Below, in pieces: positions 5,784-11,303 of a stretch of 11,303 nucleotides of DNA (positions within the stretch are counted from its first letter, which is position 1; each line of letters begins with the position of its first letter). The stretch comes from Pseudomonadota bacterium (GTDB lineage Bacteria > Pseudomonadota > Alphaproteobacteria > Rhizobiales > Phreatobacteraceae): contig JAEZGJ010000187.1 in assembly GCA_023416965.1 (NCBI GenBank), positions 1-11,303 of the forward strand, written 5' to 3'. The position numbers and the translations under genes were made by a program. Below the pieces are notes generated by a model. That model saw nothing but the letters and a program-made list of their open reading frames with translations. It was not told the DNA's origin and ran no database searches.

Positions 5784-8489
5784 CTATCCCCCCTCCGACA
5801 GCTCCAGCACCACCTTCTGCAGCGCGGGGTCGTCGGGATCGGCGCCGATGCGGAAGCCGAGTTCGCGGGCCAGGGCCAGCATGCGGACATTCTCCGCCAG
5901 CACCTGGCCGTAGATGCGCTTCGTACCCTGCCTGCGGCCATAGGCGATGATCATCTTCATCAGCGCCAGGCCGAGGCCGCGGCCCTGCTGGTCGGAGCGC
6001 ACGAAGATCGCATATTCGGCGTTCTCGTTGTCCGGATCGGCGTGGAGGCGCACCGCGCCGAGCATGTCGCCCCCCGTGGGGTCGAGCGCCACCAGCACCA
6101 TGGAGCGCGCATAGTCGATCTGGGTGAGGCGGGCGATGAAGGCGTGCGAGAATTCCTTGACCGGGGCGAAGAAGCGCTGGCGCACGTCGTCCGGATTCAC
6201 CCGCTCGAAGAAGCTGCGGAAGAGCTGCTCGTCCTCGGGACGCACCGGGCGCACCCTGCAGGCAAAGCCGCTCTCGGTGACGAGGTCCTGCTCCCATTCC
6301 TTCGGATAGGGGCGGATGGCGAAGCGCGGATGGCCGCCGCGCACCAGGCCGCGGGCCCGCGGCGCGCCGACGGCGATGCGGGCGTCGAGGGCGAGGATGC
6401 CGGAGGCGTCCGCCAGCAGCGGGTTGATGTCGATCTCGGCGACCTGCGGCAGGTCGGCGGCGAGCTGCGACAGCCGCACCAGGATTTCCGCCACTTTCGG
6501 CGTGTCCACCGGCGGCACGTCGCGATAGCCGGCCATCTGTTTCGAGATGCGGGTGCGGGCGATCATGTCGCGGGCGATGCGCATGTCGAGGGGCGGCAGC
6601 GCCAGGGCGCGGTCCTTGATCAGCTCCACCGCCTTGCCGCCGCGGCCGAACAGCATGACCGAGCCGAAGGTCGGGTCGTCGGCGAGACCGGCGATGAGCT
6701 CGATGGCGCCGGGGCGATGGATCATCGGCTGGACCATGACGCCGTCGATCCGCGCCTTCGGCATGGCGGCGGCAACCCGCGCCAGCATCTCGGTGACCGC
6801 CGCCTCCACCGCCTCGCGGGTGGCGAGGCCGAGCCTGACGCCGCCGACATCGGACTTGTGGGTGATGTCGGGGGACAGGATCTTCACGGCGATGGCCTGG
6901 CCGGCCTTCAGGAAGGGCTCGGCAAAGTCTCCGGCCTGCTGCGGCGAGGCCGCCGCGGCGACCGGCACGGTCGGAATGCCGTAGGCGGTGAGGATGCGGT
7001 CGACGAGGATCGGGTCGAGCCAGCGCTTCTGCGCCTTCACCGCCGCGTCGAGCTCGGCGCGCAGGGCGGCGAGGTCCTCGGGCGAGACGATCTCGGCGTT
7101 TTCCGGCGTCTCCATCAGCGCGTCCTGACCGCGCCGGTAGCGCACCATGTGCATGAAGCCGCGCACCGCCTCCGATTCGGTCGGATAGCTCGGCAGGCCC
7201 GCCTTGGCGAAGAGGTCGGTGGCCGCCTCCTGGTCGCCGAGCCAGACGGTGAAGACCGGCTTCATCCGGCCGCCGCGCGCCTTGCGGGCGGAAACCACGC
7301 CGGCCACCGCCTCGGCCGCGTCGAGGCTCGGCAGCAGCGCCGTCGGGCAGTTCATCACCAGCACCGCGTCGACCTCGCGGTCGTCGAGGGCGGCCTCCAT
7401 TGCCGCGGCATAGCGGGGGGCGTCGGCGTCGCCGATGATGTCGATCGGATTGCCGCCCGACCAGGTCGGCGGCATGGCGGCGTCGAGCTTCGCCCGCGTC
7501 GCCTCGGACAGCGCGGCGAGACGGCCGCCATGGTCGACCAGGGCGTCCACCGCGAGCACGCCGAGCCCGCCGCCATTGGTGACGATGCCGAGCCGGTCGC
7601 CGGAGAAGGTCGGATAGCGCGACAGGGTCTCGGCGGCGGCGATGAGCTCATCGAGGTCGTTGACGCGCACGAGGCCCGCGCGCGCGAAGGCGGCGGCATA
7701 GACGTCGTCCGCGCCCGCGAGCGCGCCCGTGTGCGATTTCGCCGCGCTCGCCGCCGCGAGGCTGCGGCCCGATTTCAGCACGATGACCGGCTTGGAGCGC
7801 GCGGCCGCGCGCGCGGAGGCCATGAACTTTCTGACGTCCTTGATCGCCTCGATGTAGACGAGGATCGCGCGCGTGCGATAGTCGGCGGCGAAATAGTCGA
7901 GGCAGTCGCCGGTATCGACGTCGAGCTGGTCGCCCAGCGTCACGACACCGGAAAAGCCGATATGCCGCACCTCCGCCCATTCGAGCAGGGCCGCAGCGAT
8001 GGCACCCGACTGCGACACGAGCGCCAGCGAACCCGGCCGCGTCCGCCGCGAGGCGAAGCTGGCGTCGACGCCACCGTGCGGCGCTATGACGCCGAAGCAG
8101 TTGGGCCCGACGAGACGGATGCCCTTCTCCCGCACCGCCGCGCCGAGCCGGCCGCTCGCCGCCTCGTAGCCCTTGCGGTCGCGCGCGGAGATGACCACCG
8201 CCGCCGGCACGCCGAGTCGCGCCGCTTCCTCCACCAGCGCCGGGACGCTCGGCCCCGGCGTCGCCAGCACGGCGAGGTCGGGCACGACCGGCAGGCTCGA
8301 GAGCGAGGGAAAGGCGGCCAGCCCGCCGACGGTGGCATGTTTCGGATTGACTGGCAGGAGTTGGCCGGAAAAGCCCGCTCTCGTCATGTTGGCCATCAGC
8401 GCCTGCCCCATCGAATGCGGCCGGTCGGTGGCTCCCACCACCGCGACGGAGCGCGGCGCGAAGAACCGGTCGAGACGATAGAGGGACAT
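5784..8489 (-). CDS. NDP-forming acyl-CoA synthetase fused to GNAT acetyltransferase (Pat/PatZ-like protein lysine acetyltransferase)
   Basis: A 901-residue, three-part fusion. A Rossmann CoA-binding domain opens it (about 5-130; FFAPRSVAVVGATDRP at 9-24, LVGPNCFGV at 126-134). Ligase-type flavodoxin domains follow (about 150-455; SLALVSQSGAIAAALLEWA at 154-172, KSHTGALAGADD at 251-262, IVTNGGGLGVLAVDAL at 302-317). An ATP-grasp domain comes next (about 485-705; ILSPDITHKSDVGGVRLG at 537-554, FGRGGKAVEL at 614-623, AEIDINPLL at 684-692). The C-terminal GNAT domain (about 740-900) has RSDQQGRGLGLAL at 831-843 and a candidate general base Glu825. Enterobacterial Pat/YfiQ has the same order and acetylates acetyl-CoA synthetase and other lysine targets. 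Here His253 in SHTG, the phosphorylated residue of active synthetases, is kept. The start at ATG 8489 has GGAG seven bases upstream; the frame is open further but that part has no family match. The gene is 167 bp from its upstream neighbour. Confidence 0.93.
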   Translation of the reverse strand: MSLYRLDRFFAPRSVAVVGATDRPHSMGQALMANMTRAGFSGQLLPVNPKHATVGGLAAFPSLSSLPVVPDLAVLATPGPSVPALVEEAARLGVPAAVVISARDRKGYEAASGRLGAAVREKGIRLVGPNCFGVIAPHGGVDASFASRRTRPGSLALVSQSGAIAAALLEWAEVRHIGFSGVVTLGDQLDVDTGDCLDYFAADYRTRAILVYIEAIKDVRKFMASARAAARSKPVIVLKSGRSLAAASAAKSHTGALAGADDVYAAAFARAGLVRVNDLDELIAAAETLSRYPTFSGDRLGIVTNGGGLGVLAVDALVDHGGRLAALSEATRAKLDAAMPPTWSGGNPIDIIGDADAPRYAAAMEAALDDREVDAVLVMNCPTALLPSLDAAEAVAGVVSARKARGGRMKPVFTVWLGDQEAATDLFAKAGLPSYPTESEAVRGFMHMVRYRRGQDALMETPENAEIVSPEDLAALRAELDAAVKAQKRWLDPILVDRILTAYGIPTVPVAAAASPQQAGDFAEPFLKAGQAIAVKILSPDITHKSDVGGVRLGLATREAVEAAVTEMLARVAAAMPKARIDGVMVQPMIHRPGAIELIAGLADDPTFGSVMLFGRGGKAVELIKDRALALPPLDMRIARDMIARTRISKQMAGYRDVPPVDTPKVAEILVRLSQLAADLPQVAEIDINPLLADASGILALDARIAVGAPRARGLVRGGHPRFAIRPYPKEWEQDLVTESGFACRVRPVRPEDEQLFRSFFERVNPDDVRQRFFAPVKEFSHAFIARLTQIDYARSMVLVALDPTGGDMLGAVRLHADPDNENAEYAIFVRSDQQGRGLGLALMKMIIAYGRRQGTKRIYGQVLAENVRMLALARELGFRIGADPDDPALQKVVLELSEGG

Positions 8490-8642
8490 GGCGGGTCTCC
8501 GTCGGGGGCAAGGGGGCAGAGGCCGGAGGCGCACTCTAGGCACTGGACGGCGGCGCAGGAAGACCGGCGGCGCCATCTCGTCGCGATCACCCGCCGGGCG
8601 CGACGACATGGATCAATGCTGCACCGCACCCAAGGGGCTAGC

Positions 8643-8656
8643 GGGGCCGACGCCCC
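8643..8656 (-). terminator. Weak hairpin directly after the beta-helix acetyltransferase stop
   Basis: GGGGC-CGAC-GCCCC (5-bp arms) abuts the minus-strand stop at 8657. There is no T-run behind it. It might slow read-through into the synthetase gene, but it is weak evidence. Confidence 0.22.
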
Positions 8657-9271
8657 TCAGCCGCCGTGCTTCTCCAGGAAAGCCTCCACCGGCAGGGTGC
8701 GGAAATCCGGCAATGCCTGTCGCAGGCGTTCGTGGTCCCAGTCCCACCAGGCGAGCGCTTCCAGCCGCTCCGCCACGGCCTCGGGAAAGCGACGCCTGAT
8801 CACCCGCGCCGGATTGCCGCCCACCACCGTGTAGGGCGCGACGTCCTTGGTCACGATGGCGCCCGCCGCCACCACGGCGCCGGTGCCGACATGCTTGCCC
8901 GCCAGCACCACGCCGCCATGGCCAATCCACACGTCGTGGCCGATCGTCACCGCGTGCGATCGCCGCCAGTCGAAGAAACCCGCCTCGTCCGGCTCGCCGT
9001 CGAAATAGCGCGAGGCGCGGTAGAGGAAGTGGCTCTGGCTCGCCCGCTCCATCGGGTGGTTGCCCGGATTGATGCGCACGTGGGAGGCGATGGAGCAGAA
9101 CTTGCCGATGGTCGACATGTCGATCTGGCCGTCCTGGACGATGTAGGAATAGTCGCCCATCACCGTCTCGGAGATCACCGTCCGGGCGCCGACCTCGGTA
9201 TAGGCGCCGAACCGGCTGTCCCGCACGCTCGCGGTGGGGTGGATCGAGGGGTCGGGACCCAGCTTGCTCAT
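8657..9271 (-). CDS. Phosphonate-locus hexapeptide-repeat acetyltransferase (left-handed beta-helix)
   Basis: A 204-residue trimeric LbetaH acetyltransferase of the xenobiotic/chloramphenicol acetyltransferase type. Hexapeptide turns run through 8-66 (IHPTASVRDSRFGAYTEVGA and on) and 107-150 (AVTIGHDVWIGHGGVVLAG, then VGTGAVVAAGAIVTKDVAPY). Between them is the external loop with NPGNHPM (68-74), whose His72 is the expected catalytic base, and a C-terminal helix (WWDWDHERL, 175-183). It fits the group annotated as phosphonate metabolism protein, transferase hexapeptide repeat family (TIGR03308), known from carbon-phosphorus lyase loci; acceptor substrate is unknown. Divergence from phnC-phnD supports this. 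I chose the ATG at 9271, with AGGA ten bases upstream; an upstream ATG at 9322 would add residues unlike the family. Three PhoB-box-like units sit 54-82 bp upstream of it. Confidence 0.9.
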   Translation of the reverse strand: MSKLGPDPSIHPTASVRDSRFGAYTEVGARTVISETVMGDYSYIVQDGQIDMSTIGKFCSIASHVRINPGNHPMERASQSHFLYRASRYFDGEPDEAGFFDWRRSHAVTIGHDVWIGHGGVVLAGKHVGTGAVVAAGAIVTKDVAPYTVVGGNPARVIRRRFPEAVAERLEALAWWDWDHERLRQALPDFRTLPVEAFLEKHGG

Positions 9272-9324
9272 CGCGGCATCATCCTGTCTGCGCACCGTGC
9301 GCGGGCCGCACGTCCGCGCCACCG

Positions 9325-9353
9325 ATGACGCGATGATGACGGACCAATGACAA
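9325..9353 (-). promoter_or_regulatory. PhoB-box-like array, three 11-bp units, facing the acetyltransferase gene
   Basis: Read on the minus strand, TTGTCAT (9353-9347), CCGTCAT (9342-9336) and GCGTCAT (9331-9325) are spaced by exactly four bases each, giving an 11-bp period. Against the Pho-box half-site CTGTCAT they match 6, 6 and 5 of 7. The array ends 54 bp upstream of the acetyltransferase ATG. A -10 element is not obvious in the GC-rich sequence that follows. The link to PhoB is inference from consensus and from the phosphonate genes on both sides. Confidence 0.6.
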
Positions 9354-9399
9354 AACGCTGTATTCCCCAGAAATCACGGGACTGCCTCCTCACCGGAAC

Positions 9400-9428
9400 C
9401 TGTCACACGACTGTAATTCGGCTGGCCT
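9400..9428 (+). promoter_or_regulatory. PhoB-box-like site facing phnC-phnD
   Basis: CTGTCAC-ACGA-CTGTAAT at 9400-9417 matches the Pho-box pair CTGTCAT-N4-CTGTCAT at 6 of 7 bases in each half. A worn third unit, CTGGCCT (5 of 7), follows in the same 11-bp register at 9422-9428. The site lies 75 bp upstream of the phnC ATG. TAGAGC at 9428-9433 is a possible but poor -10, in the place expected for a promoter where PhoB stands in for the -35. Phosphate-starvation control of phnCD is well known in rhizobia. Confidence 0.68.
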
Positions 9429-9492
9429 AGAGCGCTGGGGCAGGCGGAGGCTGGTTCCTTTGCCGTCTCGCTGTTGCACGGGGAGCTGGCGG

Positions 9493-10299
9493 ATGCTGAC
9501 GATCGACGGGCTGTCGCGACGCTTCGGGGCGAAGACGGCCGTGGACAACGTCTCGCTGGATGTCTCCCGCGGCGCCTTCGTCGGCATCATCGGCCGGTCG
9601 GGCGCCGGCAAGTCCACCCTGCTGCGCATGATCAACCGCCTGCAGGAGCCGTCCGCCGGCCGCATCCTCTGCGAAGGCCGCGACGTCACCGCCCTCTCCG
9701 GCGCCGAGCTGCGCGACTGGCGCCAGTCCTGCGCCATGATCTTCCAGCAGTTCAACCTGGTCGGCCGCCTCGACGTGCTGACCAACGTGCTGATGGGCCG
9801 CCTCAACCATGTCGGCCAGGCCCGCTCGCTGCTCAAGCTGTGGAGCGCCGAGGACAAGGCCATCGCCCTTTCCGCCCTCGAACAGTTCGACATCGCCTCG
9901 CTCGCAGCCCAGCGCGCCGAGAGCCTGTCGGGCGGCCAGCAGCAGCGCGTCGCCATCGCCCGCGCCCTCGTGCAGGAGCCGAAGGTCATCCTCGCCGACG
10001 AGCCCATCGCCTCCCTCGACCCGCGCAACACCCGCATCGTCATGGACGCGCTGCAGCGGATCAATCGCCACTACGGCATCACCGTCGTCTGCAACCTGCA
10101 TTCCCTCGACCTCGCAAGGGCCTATTGCGACCGGCTGGTCGGCATGGCCCAGGGCCGCGTGGTCTTCGACGGCGCGCCCTCGGCCCTTACCGACGACGTC
10201 GCCCGCGACCTCTACGGCATCGAATCCGGCGACGTCCTCGACGGCCACACGCCCGTTCCAGTTCCCGCCCCGGTCCTGCCGGCGGCGGCCTTTGCATGA
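9493..10299 (+). CDS. phnC: Phosphonate ABC transporter, ATP-binding protein PhnC
   Basis: A 268-residue ABC ATPase that powers phosphonate import through PhnE. All nucleotide-binding motifs are intact: Walker A GRSGAGKS (34-41), Q-loop IFQQFNL (83-89), signature LSGGQQQR (145-152), Walker B VILADEP (165-171), D-loop SLDP (174-177) and H-loop His203 in CNLHSLD. The combination FQQFNLVGRLDVLTNVLMGRL (first part 84-96) and SLDPRNTRIVMDAL is typical of PhnC rather than other importers. The proline/alanine tail (253-268) is variable. I chose the ATG at 9493, which has GGGAG seven bases upstream; a start 33 bp earlier gives an extension without homology. It is followed by phnD, 38 bp from stop to chosen start, in one evident operon, and preceded by a PhoB-like box. 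Confidence 0.96.
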   Translation: MLTIDGLSRRFGAKTAVDNVSLDVSRGAFVGIIGRSGAGKSTLLRMINRLQEPSAGRILCEGRDVTALSGAELRDWRQSCAMIFQQFNLVGRLDVLTNVLMGRLNHVGQARSLLKLWSAEDKAIALSALEQFDIASLAAQRAESLSGGQQQRVAIARALVQEPKVILADEPIASLDPRNTRIVMDALQRINRHYGITVVCNLHSLDLARAYCDRLVGMAQGRVVFDGAPSALTDDVARDLYGIESGDVLDGHTPVPVPAPVLPAAAFA

Positions 10300-10337
10300 C
10301 AGCGTTTCCCTTCACCCGAGGTCCCGGAGACCAATCC

Positions 10338-11252
10338 ATGTTCGACCGCCGCCAGATCGTCGCCGGCCTCGCCGGCCTGCCTTTCGCCTCCGCCGCCTCC
10401 GCCCAGGGCGCCTGGCAGACGCGCTATCCCGAACTCGTCTTCGCCGTCGTGCCGGCCGAGAACGCCTCGGGCCTCACCGAGCGGATGGCGCCGTTCAACG
10501 CCTACCTGTCGAAGGAGCTCGGCGTGAAGGTGACGCTGCGCATCGCCAACGACTATGCCGCCGTGATCGAGGGCCAGCGTGCCGGCCAGATCCATCTCGG
10601 CTATTACGGCCCCTCCTCCTATGTGCGCGCCCACACCGTCACCAACGGCGGCGTCGAGCCCTTCGTCACGACGATCAATTCCGACGGCTCCATCGGCTAC
10701 TATTCGGTGCTCTATGTGAAGGCGAACAGCACCGCCGCCTCGATCCAGGACCTGAAGGGCAAGAACCTCTGCCTGGTCGATCCCAACTCGACCTCGGGCA
10801 ACAACGTGCCGCGCTTCGCCATGAACCGCATGGGCATCGCCAATCCGGACCAGCATTTCGCCCGCGTCGTCTATGCCGGCAGCCACGAGAACGCCATCAC
10901 CGCGGTCGCCCAGGGCACCTGCGACGCCGCCTTCAACTGGTGGAACTCCGAGCAGGACTCCAACTTCTCGCGCATGGTCAACAAGGGCATGGTGCGCAAC
11001 GAGGACTTCAAGATCATCTTCAAGTCGGACCTCATTGCCGGCTCGCCCTATGCCTGGCTCACCTCCCTGCCTGCCGATGCCAAGGCCGCCATCCTGAAGG
11101 CCTTCCTCGAGGCCCCGCAGAAGGACAAGGCCGCCTTCGACCGCCTCTCCGACGGCAAGGACCGCGGCTTCCAGAAGGTGTCGCATCAGGACTACATCCC
11201 CGTCGTCGAACTGCAGAAGTTCGTCGACCAGATGCGCCGCGCCCGCTCCTGA
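10338..11252 (+). CDS. phnD: Phosphonate ABC transporter, periplasmic substrate-binding protein PhnD
   Basis: A 304-residue type-2 periplasmic binding protein that delivers phosphonates, or related phosphorus esters, to PhnC-PhnE. The N-terminus FDRRQIVAGLAGLPFASAASA looks like a twin-arginine signal (RR at 4-5) with cleavage likely near ASA-QG (20-24). Family marks are FAVVPAENASGLTERMAPF (35-53), GQIHLGYYGPSSYVRA (83-98) and the phosphonate-cradling DPNSTSGNNVPRF (148-160), followed by AAFNWWNS (197-204) and SPYAWLTSLP (236-245). I chose the ATG at 10338 with GGAG eight bases upstream. An in-frame ATG at 10296, overlapping the phnC stop as ATGA, would add 14 residues before the signal peptide and remains possible. 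The gene is complete. The permease phnE should follow but the window ends 51 bases later. Confidence 0.95.
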   Translation: MFDRRQIVAGLAGLPFASAASAQGAWQTRYPELVFAVVPAENASGLTERMAPFNAYLSKELGVKVTLRIANDYAAVIEGQRAGQIHLGYYGPSSYVRAHTVTNGGVEPFVTTINSDGSIGYYSVLYVKANSTAASIQDLKGKNLCLVDPNSTSGNNVPRFAMNRMGIANPDQHFARVVYAGSHENAITAVAQGTCDAAFNWWNSEQDSNFSRMVNKGMVRNEDFKIIFKSDLIAGSPYAWLTSLPADAKAAILKAFLEAPQKDKAAFDRLSDGKDRGFQKVSHQDYIPVVELQKFVDQMRRARS

Positions 11253-11263
11253 CCGCATGAACC

Positions 11264-11288
11264 GGGGGGCCCCCCCCCCCGGGGGCCC
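11264..11288. other. G/C homopolymer tract right after phnD
   Basis: Six G, eleven C, five G and three C occur back to back, 12 bases past the phnD stop and 15 bases from the window end. Nothing else in the window approaches such a run. It can fold back on itself, but there is no T-run to make a terminator. An ATG at 11257 reads through it to the edge (MNRGAPPPGG...) without Shine-Dalgarno, and this does not resemble a PhnE start. A misassembled or error-prone contig end is the most likely reading. Confidence 0.6.
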
Positions 11289-11303
11289 GTATAGGGACGC
11301 AAC

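Noticed and set aside
5772..8834. A plus-strand open frame of 1020 codons opposite the synthetase-acetyltransferase gene
   Set aside because: Same pattern: antisense to a complete, motif-rich protein, with no recognisable domain of its own.
9427..11258. Minus-strand open frames opposite phnC and phnD
   Set aside because: They mirror well-supported coding sequence, have no family features and would cross the phnC-phnD operon in the wrong direction.

Overview
The window is GC-rich chromosomal DNA with codon use strongly biased to G or C in third positions. Gene content, Shine-Dalgarno signals and intergenic palindromes of the type 'cctctccccggc...' and 'tcatccccggccgagcgc...' point to an alphaproteobacterium, most likely Hyphomicrobiales (Rhizobiales). 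This placement is inference from style and gene content; no rRNA or other marker gene is present. I find eight protein genes and no tRNA, rRNA, CRISPR array, transposase or phage gene.

The first six genes, and the seventh at 8657-9271, lie on the minus strand, so they are read from high to low coordinates. From left to right: an RND efflux periplasmic adaptor cut by the window edge (1-1132); a membrane desaturase that resembles eukaryotic dihydroceramide delta-4 desaturase (DES1/DEGS1) more than ordinary bacterial acyl desaturases (1264-2256); an AidB-type acyl-CoA dehydrogenase (2572-4209); a small four-helix membrane protein of unknown role (4348-4740); a short NATD1/YjdJ-like GNAT protein (4832-5143); a gene-free stretch of about 640 bp filled with palindromic repeats; a 901-residue fusion of an NDP-forming acyl-CoA synthetase with a C-terminal GNAT domain, i.e. 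a Pat/PatZ-like protein acetyltransferase (5784-8489); and a left-handed beta-helix acetyltransferase of the phosphonate-associated family (8657-9271).

The right end is a phosphonate uptake locus. The beta-helix acetyltransferase gene diverges from phnC (ATPase) and phnD (periplasmic phosphonate-binding protein), which are on the plus strand. The shared 221-bp region carries PhoB-box-like 11-bp direct repeats facing both ways: three units on the minus strand at 9325-9353 and two good units plus a degenerate third on the plus strand at 9400-9428. This suggests that both arms are switched on together by phosphate starvation. The permease gene phnE would be expected right after phnD, but the window ends there in a run of G and C homopolymers that looks like an assembly or sequencing problem.

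The most interesting points are the two-way Pho-box arrangement, the DES1-like desaturase in a bacterium, the Pat-like fusion that keeps the synthetase active-site histidine which enterobacterial PatZ lacks, and two nearly identical intergenic repeat copies (51 of 53 bases) placed 2.8 kb apart. I did not find a clearly new multi-gene system.
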